Assembly (NCBI RefSeq): GCF_000761485.1
Contig: NZ_JPMX01000093.1
Location: 11,944 to 44,737 of the forward strand
DNA length: 32,794 nucleotides
Reading direction: 5' to 3'
Origin: Modestobacter caceresii
Lineage (GTDB): Bacteria; Actinomycetota; Actinomycetes; Mycobacteriales; Geodermatophilaceae
This document shows, piece by piece, positions 16,252-23,925 of the stretch (position 1 is its first letter; each line of letters opens with the position of its first letter). The notes below the pieces were generated by a model. That model had not been told where the DNA came from. It ran no database searches and saw only the letters and a program-made list of their open reading frames with translations. The translations under genes were made by a program, and so were the position numbers.

Positions 16252-16374
16252 ATGCCTGGGCAGCCGCACAAGCCCGACCACCCGGAGCACCCGCACAGCC
16301 CGAAGCCGCCGCCGGGACCGCCGCCGGGACCGCCGAACCCGCCGCGGCCGCCGAAGGACCGGCCGGTCGGTTGA
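16252..16374 (+). CDS. 40-residue Pro/His-rich peptide with C-terminal Gly, candidate conjugation substrate
   Basis: The ATG at 16252 has AAAGGAG 4 bases upstream and opens a 40-codon frame. Its stop overlaps the TTG start of the E2-E1 gene (TTGA at 16371-16374). About half of all residues are Pro. The first half mixes His, Lys, Asp and Glu with Pro (PHKPDHPEHPHSPKP). The second half has PPPG repeats and ends KDRPVG-COOH. It must be disordered and has no ubiquitin fold. The excellent ribosome site, coupling and terminal Gly make it a plausible modifier activated by the E1, or a tail or recruitment peptide. It could also be a leader peptide for translational coupling. The function is not known to me. 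Confidence 0.72.
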   Translation: MPGQPHKPDHPEHPHSPKPPPGPPPGPPNPPRPPKDRPVG

Positions 16375-18203
16375 GCGCGCCGCCCTGGGAGGCGGAGTTC
16401 CCCGGCCGCCTCGAGCACGAGCTGACGTGCCTCGAGGCGGCCGGAATCCGCTACGACATCGACGACGCTGCCAGCCGGCACGGCGTCCTCCAGCTGCGCA
16501 TGACCGCGATCGGCGACGCCGCCGTCGACATGACGGTGTCCTTCCCTGACCTGTACCCCTTCGTCCGGCCCTCGGTCCGCCTTACCGGCGACCAAGCCGC
16601 GCCGATGGCCCACCACGTGCATCCCTTCAGTGGTGACCTCTGCCTGATCGGTCGCTCGACTGCACTGTGGCACACCGACGACACGCTGGCCTGGCTGCTG
16701 ACCACGCAGCTGCCCAAGACCCTGCAGGCCGGCCAGGTCACGGCCACTTCCGCCGAGGAGGTCGAGGCCCTCGCCGGCGTGGAAGAAGCCCAGGCCGAAC
16801 CGTGGACCGACTACTACACCTGCTTCGACGCAGGCTCGATGATTCTCGTCGACAGCAGCTGGACGCTGCCTACCACGAGAACCCAGGGCGCCCTCGGCCT
16901 GCGGCTCTCCCGCCTGGACCCGACCAGCGTCGACGCGACGCAGGGTGCTGGCCTCCTGCACGGCGCGGTCTTCACCGTCAGCGACGACAGCGGCAAGGTC
17001 CTCTGCTCGTTGTCCGGGCAGAATCCGGACCGCTTCGCGCGACCGGTCACCGGCCGCTGGGCTCGCCTGGATGCCTCCGTCCGAGGAAACACCCCGGAGG
17101 CATTCCTGACCGAACTCAGGAGGGCTGCGCCGCGTCTCCTCGACGGGGCGTGGCAGCCCGCTCCGGTCAACGGCTGGGAACTGCAAATCTTCGGCTTGAC
17201 CTTCCCGGAGGAGCGAGTGCACCGCGGCACCGGGGACGGCTGGGTCTTCCTCGTCCGGCTCCGTCCGACCGGCGGCCGGACACAGCAGCAAGTCAAGCGC
17301 GGGCGCGGGCAGCGCGGCGTCCCGCCGGCACCCGGTAAGACCACCACGCATCTCATCCGCGCCGGCTACGCCGGGCAGGCCGACATGGCCGCCCGGGTCC
17401 CCGAACTCGTCGGGCTGCAGGACCGGCATGCCGCCGTCTTCGGCGTCGGAGCGCTGGGCAGCACGGTCACCGAGCATCTCGCCCGGGCCGGGATCGGCCA
17501 GCTCACCGTGGTCGACCGCGACCACCTCGAACCGGGCAACCTGGTCCGGCACGCCGCCCGCCTCGACATGGCGGGATGGGACAAGGCCTTCACCGCCAGC
17601 CAGATCGCCCTCAGCGTCGCGCCCGACGTCAGAGTCAACGTCATCCAGTACGCGATCGGCGCTCCGCGCAACGCCCTCCGGCCCGACCACCGCAACGAGA
17701 TCGACGCATGGACAGACGTCATCGACAGTGTCGACCTCGTGGTCGACTGCACCGCCGAGAAGGGCGTGCAGCAGGCGCTGGCGTGGCTGGCACGCCGACG
17801 GGGCAAGCCCTACCTCGCCGTCTCGGCGAGCAACGGCGGCTGGGGTGGCCGCGTTGCGCAGCTGCCCTCCGCGCCGGGGGCGGCTTGCTGGTACTGCCTG
17901 GAGTACGCCCTCAACGACGAGTCCATCCCGCCCGTGTCGGCGGCGCCGGAGGAGGATGGTGTCCAACCGGTCGGCTGCGCCGACCCCACTTTCGCCGGGT
18001 CGGGCTTCGACCTCGCCGAGGTGGCCTTGCATGCTGTCCGGGTCGCCGTGGCGACGCTGCAGCAGGGCCGGCCCGGTGGGTACCCCGGCAGCGGCCACGG
18101 CGTGTACGTCCTCGCGCTGAGAACTCCTGACGGGACGCCGGTCCCGCCGACGTGGACCGGGCTCGCGCTGCCGGTGCATCCGTTGTGCCGCGGCGACCAC
18201 TGA
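16371..18203 (+). CDS. E2-E1 fusion protein (ThiF-family adenylyltransferase with N-terminal prokaryotic E2 domain, Cap2-like)
   Basis: 610 residues with three parts. Residues 1-125 form a prokaryotic E2 domain, with VSFPDLYPFVRPSVRL and active-site Cys91 in HPFSGDLCLIG, then W100. Residues 130-340 are a linker or inactive adenylation-like domain. Residues 345-565 are a ThiF/E1 domain: GVGALGS (358-364), VVDRDHLEPGNLVRH (Asp382, Arg393), DCTAEKG, a CWYC pair (506/509) likely for zinc, and candidate catalytic Cys536 in VGCADPTFAG. In the family, E1 adenylates a protein C-terminus and passes it to the E2 cysteine and then to targets. It starts at TTG 16371, overlapping the peptide gene, and overlaps the JAB gene. 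Unlike CBASS Cap2 it has no CD-NTase beside it. Confidence 0.87.
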   Translation: MSAPPWEAEFPGRLEHELTCLEAAGIRYDIDDAASRHGVLQLRMTAIGDAAVDMTVSFPDLYPFVRPSVRLTGDQAAPMAHHVHPFSGDLCLIGRSTALWHTDDTLAWLLTTQLPKTLQAGQVTATSAEEVEALAGVEEAQAEPWTDYYTCFDAGSMILVDSSWTLPTTRTQGALGLRLSRLDPTSVDATQGAGLLHGAVFTVSDDSGKVLCSLSGQNPDRFARPVTGRWARLDASVRGNTPEAFLTELRRAAPRLLDGAWQPAPVNGWELQIFGLTFPEERVHRGTGDGWVFLVRLRPTGGRTQQQVKRGRGQRGVPPAPGKTTTHLIRAGYAGQADMAARVPELVGLQDRHAAVFGVGALGSTVTEHLARAGIGQLTVVDRDHLEPGNLVRHAARLDMAGWDKAFTASQIALSVAPDVRVNVIQYAIGAPRNALRPDHRNEIDAWTDVIDSVDLVVDCTAEKGVQQALAWLARRRGKPYLAVSASNGGWGGRVAQLPSAPGAACWYCLEYALNDESIPPVSAAPEEDGVQPVGCADPTFAGSGFDLAEVALHAVRVAVATLQQGRPGGYPGSGHGVYVLALRTPDGTPVPPTWTGLALPVHPLCRGDH

Positions 18204-18697
18204 TCGGCTACCGCCGGGGCCGGGTGTGGTGGGCCGCGGCAGCCCTGGAGGAGGCGCTCCGTGAGGCCCAGCGCGCCTTCCCCTCCGAGACCGGCGGACT
18301 TCTGCTGGGCTGGTCTCCCCATCCGGGAGCGGTGGTCATCAGTCAGGTCATCGGCCCCGGCCCGGGCGCCAGGCATCAGGCGACGGCGTTCACGCCGGAC
18401 GCCGCCTGGCAGGAGGAGCAACTCGCCCAGGCGTACGAGCTGGCCGGCCGACGACTGCAGTACCTGGGCGACTGGCACACGCATCCGCGCGGCTCAGTTC
18501 GGCTCAGTGGCACCGACCGGGCCACCCTGCGGTGTATCGCCGATCATCCCGACGCCCGTGCGGACCATCCGGTGATGGCCGTGCTTGCCGGTGGCCCGCT
18601 GTGGCAGATCGCCGTTCGCCAGCAGTTCCGCCGTCGCGGCGGTCCGCATCGCCTAGGCCTGGAGGTTTGGGGGTCACCGAGCGACTGCCGCGTGTGA
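18185..18697 (+). CDS. JAB/JAMM (Mov34/MPN) metallo-isopeptidase, Cap3-like
   Basis: A protein of about 170 residues with a complete JAMM zinc site. Glu35 lies in ETGGLLLGW, and WHTHPRGSVRLSGTD gives His98, His100, Ser108 and Asp111, matching HxHx7Sx2D exactly. Such enzymes cut ubiquitin-like conjugates or trim precursors. The frame overlaps the end of the E2-E1 gene. GTG 18185 gives 19 bases of overlap and GTG 18152 is an alternative giving 11 more residues, with no clear ribosome site for either. The order peptide, E2-E1, JAB suggests one conjugation/deconjugation system. A possible Cys-containing C-terminus (SDCRV) has no assigned role. Confidence 0.87.
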   Translation: MPRRPLIGYRRGRVWWAAAALEEALREAQRAFPSETGGLLLGWSPHPGAVVISQVIGPGPGARHQATAFTPDAAWQEEQLAQAYELAGRRLQYLGDWHTHPRGSVRLSGTDRATLRCIADHPDARADHPVMAVLAGGPLWQIAVRQQFRRRGGPHRLGLEVWGSPSDCRV

Positions 18698-18835
18698 GCG
18701 GGCCCTCGTGCTGGCCAACGAACTCCACGTCGAGGCCTACCCGACGGCGGCCACCTCGGCATGAACAAGAGCCTCTTCAAGGGGTTCCACGCCGACGCAG
18801 CGCATGGCAGGCGAAGGTCGACCACCGCCTGAGCT
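18698..18835 (+). other. Short stretch with gene-fragment-like sequence
   Basis: Fragments such as ALVLANELHVEAYPT and, in another frame, NKSLFKGFHADAAHG have a coding look but no start, length or family match. They may be remnants of a gene that once followed the JAB gene. Confidence 0.25.
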
Positions 18836-19084
18836 GTGAGTGCCTCCGACGAGAAGCGGGCGAGCCGGATCGCCGCCTACCACCCCGTCGGAGACCTCGC
18901 CGTTGACGCCGAGCGCGCCCAACTACGGGCCTGGTCGGTCACCACGGTCCTCGCCATGTACGACGGCATGGACCAGTACTTCGGATGCGCGCCCGTGAAC
19001 TCCGCAGAAGCGGGGAAGATGCAGGAACAGACGTCAGCGACGGAGCCAGCGACCGCCACTGCGTCCGCGGGCGGGACCGCCTGA
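18836..19084 (+). CDS. Hypothetical 82-residue protein
   Basis: A GTG-started frame coding for SASDEKRASRIAAYHPVGD, then a helix with DAERAQLRAWSVTTVLAMYD and a Thr/Ala/Glu-rich tail. I do not recognise it. There is no good ribosome site, and the tail looks like unselected sequence. It may be a gene fragment rather than a gene. Confidence 0.3.
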   Translation: MSASDEKRASRIAAYHPVGDLAVDAERAQLRAWSVTTVLAMYDGMDQYFGCAPVNSAEAGKMQEQTSATEPATATASAGGTA

Positions 19085-19186
19085 CAGGGGAGCGGAGCAG
19101 CCCGCCACGGCGGGTTCCGTCGACCGACGTCGTCGACGAAACGACATGCGACTGCGCCGGGGCAGCTTTCCGGCACCGTGCCGCTG

Positions 19187-19610
19187 ATGCGTCTGGTTCA
19201 CTTCCGACCCGCACTTCGGGCACGCCAACATCATCCGGTTCTGCGATCGGCCGTTCGACGACGTGGAGTACATGGCCTCGGTCCTGTGGACGCCATCAAC
19301 GCCACCGTTCCGGCCGGGGACGAGCTGTGGCTGCTCGGCGACCCCAGGCTCGGCCCGATCGAGCGCAGTCTCGCGGTGCTGCGCCGGGTCGCCGCTGACG
19401 TGGTGCTCGTCGGTGGCAGCCACGATCGGTTCCACCCCTACAAAGGCCGCAAGGCCGACGGCTGGTGCGAGCGATACCTCGAGCTGACCGGCGCTGTCCG
19501 GATCGAACCGCTCACCTCCGCGGTGACGCTGACCGACGGCACGAAGGTGACCGTCTGCCACTTCCCGTACGCCGACCCGGTGCCGCGGCCGCGCACGCGT
19601 GCGGTCGGGG
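19187..19610 (+). pseudogene. Calcineurin-like metallophosphoesterase, frameshifted
   Basis: From ATG 19187, the expected start MRL-W is followed in another frame by FTSDPHFGHANIIRF and CDRPFDDVEYMASVL. A further shift near 19285 leads to DAINATVPAGDELWLLGD, ADVVLVGGSHDRFHPY and KVTVCHFPYADPVPRP. These are the metallophosphoesterase blocks D-x-H, GD and GxHD. The GNHD motif has become GGSHD, losing the metal-bridging Asn. Two indels (near 19196 and 19285) plus that substitution argue for real decay. The gene probably never ended normally, since it runs into the anti-sigma remnant on the other strand. Confidence 0.65.
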
Positions 19611-19611
19611 A

Positions 19612-19808
19612 AGGTCGTCGCCGACCACGAGCAGGAGCCGCTCGATGTCGTCGTCAGTGGCCGGAGGGGCGGGCCCCGTCGGTCAGCGCGGACCGCAGCC
19701 CGTCCCGTAGTGCCGTGAGCTCCGCCGGGCTGATCGGTTCTCCCGCCACACCGTGGACACGGGGCCCGGCTCCGGCCGGGCCCGGTGGCCCCACAAGACC
19801 TCGGTCAT
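19612..19808 (-). pseudogene. Anti-sigma kinase (RsbW-like) remnant, paralogue of the gene at 660-1175
   Basis: From ATG 19808 the minus strand reads MTEVLWGHRARPEPGPVSTVW. After a one-base shift near 19753 it continues GEPISPAELTALRDGLRSAL and DGARPSG, then another shift and DDDIERLLL. This follows the kinase at 660-1175 nearly residue by residue. It breaks off before the ATP-binding N-box, so no ATPase remains. Even the DNA before the ATG is alike in both copies (TCGGTACA ... GGAA-N-GAGGCAC). It diverges from the phosphatase at 20090, mirroring the left-edge arrangement. Confidence 0.72.
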
Positions 19809-20012
19809 GTGCCTCTTTCCAGCTGTACCGAGCGGCTGCTCGACGCGCGGATGACCCCTGTCAGGCACGGCGTTGTGCGCGTACCCGTGACGGTGCCGGC
19901 AGCCACCCGCTACGGCATTTCCCCGCGCACTGTACGTGGCGTGGCGCCGGTTCCACCCGACATCGTCGAACCTTGACCGGCACCGTGGGCGGCGGGTCCC
20001 CTTTCACGAACG

Positions 20013-20040
20013 TTGTGACCGGCGGCGATTCGCGTACGCT
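20013..20040 (+). promoter_or_regulatory. Candidate promoter of the phosphatase gene
   Basis: TTGTGA (20013-20018), a 16-base spacer and TACGCT (20035-20040) lie about 50 bases before the start codon. The match to a vegetative actinobacterial promoter is moderate and found by eye only. Confidence 0.35.
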
Positions 20041-20089
20041 CCTGGCGCGTCCTCCGCCGCGGAGGGGCAGCGCAGGAACGGGAGTTGTG

Positions 20090-21796
20090 GTGTCGGAGTC
20101 CACCGCACCCGGGCTCGATACCGGGCCGCTTATGGGGGTCCTGGAGGGGCTGCCCGACGGGGTGGTGATCTTCGGCGGCGACTGGACGATCTGCTACATC
20201 AACCCGGCCGGGGCGGCGCTGGTCGATCGGCGCGCCGAGGAGCTGACCGGCCGCAACCTTCGGGTGGCGCTGCCCGAGCCGGCCGGCACCGGCCTGCACA
20301 ACTTCCTGTTTCAGGCTCGCAGCGTCGGCACCCGGGCGACGTGGCGCGGTTGGTACGCCCCGGGGCACCGGTGGCTGTCGGTGACCGCGGTCGTGGCCCA
20401 GGATCTGCTGCACGTGTACTTCCGGGACGCGGCCGACCAGTCCGCCGGGCAGCCCGACGAGGACGGTGCCGAGGCCGCTGCCGTTGACCCGGTGGGCGAC
20501 GCCGAAGTCGATGATCGGGACCGGCTGCGGTTCCTCGCGCACGTCAGTGAGGTGATGTTCGGAACCCTGGACAGCGGTGCGTCCGCCGCCCAGCTGGCCG
20601 AGCTGGTGGTGTCGCGGTTGTGCGACTGGGCGGTCGTCGCGGTACTCGGCGAGGACGGCCGCCCCACCGGTGAGGAGGCCCGAGCACACCGCGACCCGGC
20701 TCGCCGCGCCGACCTGGCCACCTACCTGGACGGCCGGATACGGGGCACCGGCGACGACTCCCCGCTGCTGGCCGCACTCCTCACCGGGGAGCCGGTGCAC
20801 CTGCCGGAGATCGACCCGACGCTCGCCGAGCCGGCCCTGGGCACCGAGGAGGTGCGCGCAGCGTGGCGGCGGCTGGACGCCACCTCGTGCACGATCGTGC
20901 CGCTGCGCGCCCGCGCCGAGACGATCGGTGCGGTCGCGCTGATGAATACCGGCGACCGGCCGGCGCACACCGAGATGGAGATCGCCACCGCCGTCGAGGT
21001 GGCTCGCCGCGCCTCGGTGGCGCTGGACAACGCCCGGCTCTACGGCCGGCAGCTGCAGGTCGCCGAGACCCTGCAGCGCAGCCTGCTCACCGCGCCGCCG
21101 CAGCCCGACCAGCTGCAGCTCGCAGTCCGCTACCAGCCGGCGGCCACCAACATGCACGTCGGCGGCGACTGGTACGACGCCTTCCAGCAGCCCGACAGCG
21201 CCATGCTGCTGGTCATCGGCGACGTGGTCGGCCACAGCGTCGACGCCGCCGCGGCGATGGGCCAGCTCCGCAGCATCCTCCGCGGCATCGCCTACGACCG
21301 GCCCGAAAGCCCCGCACAGGTGCTGCGCCGGGTCGACGGCGTGCTCACCGGCCTGCGCATCGGCACCCTGGCCACCGCCCAGGTCGCCCGCCTGGAGCAG
21401 TCACCCAAGTTGGCCCGCAAACGACAGCGGAAACTGCGCTGGTCCTCGGCCGGGCATCTGCCGCCGGTGCTGATCCGCGCCGCCGGCGACGTGGAGGTGC
21501 TGGACAGTCCCCCCGAACGGCTCCTGGGCGCCGACTCCGCCAGCCCGCGCACCAACCACGCTGTCGTCCTTCAGCCCCACGACACGGTGGTGTTCTACAC
21601 CGACGGCATCGTCGAGCACGGCCGCAGCGGCATCGACGAGGGCATCATCCGGCTTACCGAGGTTCTGGCGGAGCTGCGGCACCTGCCGCTGGAGGAACTC
21701 TGCGACCGCTTGCTGACCCGCATCGTCGACGGTCGCACCGACGACGACGTCGCGATCCTCGCGGTCCGCTGCGACCCGGAGGATCTTCCGGCCTGA
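20090..21796 (+). CDS. PAS-GAF-SpoIIE (PP2C) phosphatase, RsbU-like
   Basis: A 568-residue cytoplasmic sensor phosphatase. An N-terminal PAS domain (about 15-112: VLEGLPDGVVIFGGDWTICY) is followed by a GAF domain (about 145-315) and a SpoIIE/PP2C domain (about 335-560). Metal-binding aspartates are seen in VGGDWYDAF (Asp360), VIGDVVGHS (Asp378), VVFYTDGIVEHG and RTDDDVAILAV. The family dephosphorylates STAS antagonists in response to a ligand or signal sensed by PAS/GAF, releasing a sigma factor. The second of two tandem GTGs is used as start (GGGAG 5 bases upstream). Its likely partners, a kinase and a STAS protein, are intact only 19 kb away, at 660 and 1243. Confidence 0.88.
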   Translation: MSESTAPGLDTGPLMGVLEGLPDGVVIFGGDWTICYINPAGAALVDRRAEELTGRNLRVALPEPAGTGLHNFLFQARSVGTRATWRGWYAPGHRWLSVTAVVAQDLLHVYFRDAADQSAGQPDEDGAEAAAVDPVGDAEVDDRDRLRFLAHVSEVMFGTLDSGASAAQLAELVVSRLCDWAVVAVLGEDGRPTGEEARAHRDPARRADLATYLDGRIRGTGDDSPLLAALLTGEPVHLPEIDPTLAEPALGTEEVRAAWRRLDATSCTIVPLRARAETIGAVALMNTGDRPAHTEMEIATAVEVARRASVALDNARLYGRQLQVAETLQRSLLTAPPQPDQLQLAVRYQPAATNMHVGGDWYDAFQQPDSAMLLVIGDVVGHSVDAAAAMGQLRSILRGIAYDRPESPAQVLRRVDGVLTGLRIGTLATAQVARLEQSPKLARKRQRKLRWSSAGHLPPVLIRAAGDVEVLDSPPERLLGADSASPRTNHAVVLQPHDTVVFYTDGIVEHGRSGIDEGIIRLTEVLAELRHLPLEELCDRLLTRIVDGRTDDDVAILAVRCDPEDLPA

Positions 21797-21974
21797 TCTT
21801 GATTCCTCCGGGCTCGAAGACCTCGTAGACCCGTTCGTCGGTCTATTGGGTGACGCGGGAAGAGTTGGACACCGTGAAGTGGGCGCCGTCCCACCTGCTG
21901 CCTCCGGGGCGGGGGAGGAGCGCGGTGTGCGCGGCTTCGTGGACATGGTCGGACCGTAGCGCGCCAGTCGGACA

Positions 21975-22877
21975 GTGAGGATCGCCCTGCTGACGTCAAC
22001 CATTCATCCGGCTTGCACTGCCAGACTGGCTCACGTGTGGTCAGGCACGATCAGCGACAGCACGGAAGGGAACTCCCTCCGGCGTCGCAGGGGGAACATC
22101 CCGGTCCGAAAGCTCGCGGTGCGCGGCGATGACGGTGAGCTGCTTGAAGTGGTCCACGCGCCGCACGCTGGATCGACCGACCACCGATTCCAGATCGTCC
22201 GCAGAATCGAGGTTCACTACTTCGACCGGTGCCCGATCTGCCTCAGCCCGGAACCCACCAGCGCGGAACACCTCCCGCCCGCCGCGCTGGGCGGACGATC
22301 GATGACCCGCACCTGCACCCGGTGCAACAACGACCTCGGACGGGTCGAGGCCGAGCTGACCGACTGGCGCGACAACGCCTTCCGGCACACCACGGCGACC
22401 GCCGACGGGATCGTCGGTGCGCGCAAGCTCCCGCGGCTGCTCCACCGCCAGACCGCCGACGGCAAGTTCGCACTCATCATCGACGGCCCGATGCACCCTG
22501 ACGCCGAACCCATGCTCAAGGGACCGGAGTTCGCGCTGCAGTTCGTGCCGCCGAACCCACGCCTCTACAAGCTCGCCGCACTCAAGCACGCGTACCTCGC
22601 CGCCTGCCTGGACCTGCGAGCCATTCCGCAGACACTGTGCGCCGACGTCATTCGGCGCGAGCTCCTGGCTGCCCGCGACGCCCCGTCGCGAAGGGAGATT
22701 CCCCCCAGCGAGTACGCCCTGTCGATGCCGCTCATGCGCACGCACGAGCAGCCGCGGGGACCGTCGGTGGCCCTGGGCTACGTCGAGCGGCCCGATGGCC
22801 TGGCCGAGTGGTGGATCGCGCTGGCAGGGACGATCGCGGTCCCGTGGCCCCTGCCCGACTCGCCTCCCACCTACTGA
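21975..22877 (+). CDS. HNH-endonuclease-like protein
   Basis: A protein of about 300 residues with an HNH/zinc-finger core: CPICLSPEPTSAEHLPPAAL, then GGRSMTRTCTRCNNDLGRVE. The two CxxC pairs, the Glu-His pair and the Asn-Asn segment match the HNH_5-type nuclease fold. The C-terminal 150 residues form an unassigned domain with YKLAALKHAYLAACLD and a Trp-rich end. Start GTG 21975 gives the longest product. GTG 22035 is an alternative, and neither has a strong ribosome site. It begins the defence-like stretch. DNA or RNA cleavage is inferred from the fold only. Confidence 0.65.
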   Translation: MRIALLTSTIHPACTARLAHVWSGTISDSTEGNSLRRRRGNIPVRKLAVRGDDGELLEVVHAPHAGSTDHRFQIVRRIEVHYFDRCPICLSPEPTSAEHLPPAALGGRSMTRTCTRCNNDLGRVEAELTDWRDNAFRHTTATADGIVGARKLPRLLHRQTADGKFALIIDGPMHPDAEPMLKGPEFALQFVPPNPRLYKLAALKHAYLAACLDLRAIPQTLCADVIRRELLAARDAPSRREIPPSEYALSMPLMRTHEQPRGPSVALGYVERPDGLAEWWIALAGTIAVPWPLPDSPPTY

Positions 22878-23037
22878 CGAGCGGGGGCGTCGACCTCTCA
22901 GGTTCCAGTTGGAGATGGGTGCCCATGTCGGCCACGAGGCGGCCGCCCACACCGACCGGTCGACCGCGTCGGAGGACCTGTCCTGTCGGTGCCTGCACGT
23001 ATGTTGAGCTGCAGGTGCCGAGGAGCAGGGGACGTAG

Positions 23038-23760
23038 ATGTTCGACCGCGACGTTGACTACCCGACGGCCGTCGCCAGCTACGACGACGACGGCCTCGAC
23101 GCGGCCATCGAGTGGTGCGTTCAGCACATGGAGGACGGTGACATGCTCACCGTGTGGACCGCCCTGAAGTCCAACCTGGGCAACTGCCCGAAGCTGGAAC
23201 GGCTGGTCCACCGGAACTCCAACGTCGAGCACGTCACCGGCAGGGGCGGCGGATACATCCGCGGCAAGGGCCCGGTGCTGATGGCGTGGGCGGACATGGA
23301 TGACATCGGCAAGCTCATGCGGTTCGGCGGTCGCGCCACCCGAGCGCTGTGCGTCATCCCGGCGTACGACGAGGCGGTCCGGCCGTGGGTGTCCGCGGTC
23401 AGGCCGCAGGTGCTCGGTGACGGCTCGGCGTGGGAAGGCGCGGTTCCCGAGCTCGACCCTGTCGTCGTCGAGGCGATGAAGGGCCTCACCTTGACGGTCA
23501 ACCACAACAACACCATCTCGGCGGGCTACGAGAAGGACATGGTGGTCAGCGCTCTGCTCGCGCTGCACGACGCGGGCATCGAGATGGACGGTGCGGGGAT
23601 GCAGGGGTGGGCCCTCGCGCACGGCTGGTCCGGGAAGAACCCCGAACGTCTAGCCAAGTACGTCGACGACATCAACGTAGGCAAGCGCCCCCGTTGTCGT
23701 CCCGTTCTCCGCGAGGACTACATCGGCCGCCTTCGAAGCCGCGCTGCTGGAGGCGAGTGA
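23038..23760 (+). CDS. Unknown 240-residue protein
   Basis: The ATG at 23038 is preceded by GGGGA. The product is soluble, with an acidic start (MFDRDVDYPTAVASYDDDGL) and an NSNVEHVTGRGGGYIRGKGPVLMA-like glycine-rich turn near residues 61-84. A segment TLTVNHNNTISAGYEKDMVV is followed by a helix and a basic C-terminus. I see no catalytic signature I can name. It lies between the HNH gene and nuclease remnants in the same orientation and may be an accessory defence or mobile-element protein. This is context only. Confidence 0.6.
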   Translation: MFDRDVDYPTAVASYDDDGLDAAIEWCVQHMEDGDMLTVWTALKSNLGNCPKLERLVHRNSNVEHVTGRGGGYIRGKGPVLMAWADMDDIGKLMRFGGRATRALCVIPAYDEAVRPWVSAVRPQVLGDGSAWEGAVPELDPVVVEAMKGLTLTVNHNNTISAGYEKDMVVSALLALHDAGIEMDGAGMQGWALAHGWSGKNPERLAKYVDDINVGKRPRCRPVLREDYIGRLRSRAAGGE

Positions 23761-23787
23761 CACCGACCTCGGCGCCAGGATCCGATG

Positions 23788-23925
23788 TCAGGCGCGCGCG
23801 GCCGAAACGGCGGGAACGCCGCGTGGGGCGCCGGTGGCGCTAAGCACTCCGGCCAGGGTATCGAGGGCGCCGGGAACCAGGGCGTAGTACGCCCACACGC
23901 CGCGCTTCTCCCTGGTTAGAAGGCC
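23788..23925 (-). pseudogene. ArsR-type winged-helix regulator, C-terminal fragment
   Basis: The minus strand reads LLTREKRGVWAYYALVPGAL then DTLAGVLSATGAP to a TGA at 23788-23790. This is the beta-wing and last helix of ArsR/SmtB regulators (R-E-K-R-G-x-W-x-Y-Y). Everything upstream is missing, and the frame meets a restriction-nuclease-like sequence. It is a junction of two broken genes. Confidence 0.5.

Noticed and set aside
16252-18697. Calling the locus a complete type II CBASS
   Set aside because: No CD-NTase or effector gene is adjacent. The only CD-NTase-like sequence is a truncated piece 7 kb away next to its own E2-like remnant.
21826-21845. Inverted repeat TAGACC/GGTCTA after the phosphatase as a tRNA or attachment site
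   Set aside because: Only a 6-bp stem, with no tRNA arms or direct repeat. At most a weak terminator.
21797-21974. Minus-strand coding-like phrase TDERVYEVFEPGGIKI with an upstream in-frame TAG
   Set aside because: Too short, no start, and it continues antisense to the phosphatase gene. No family match.
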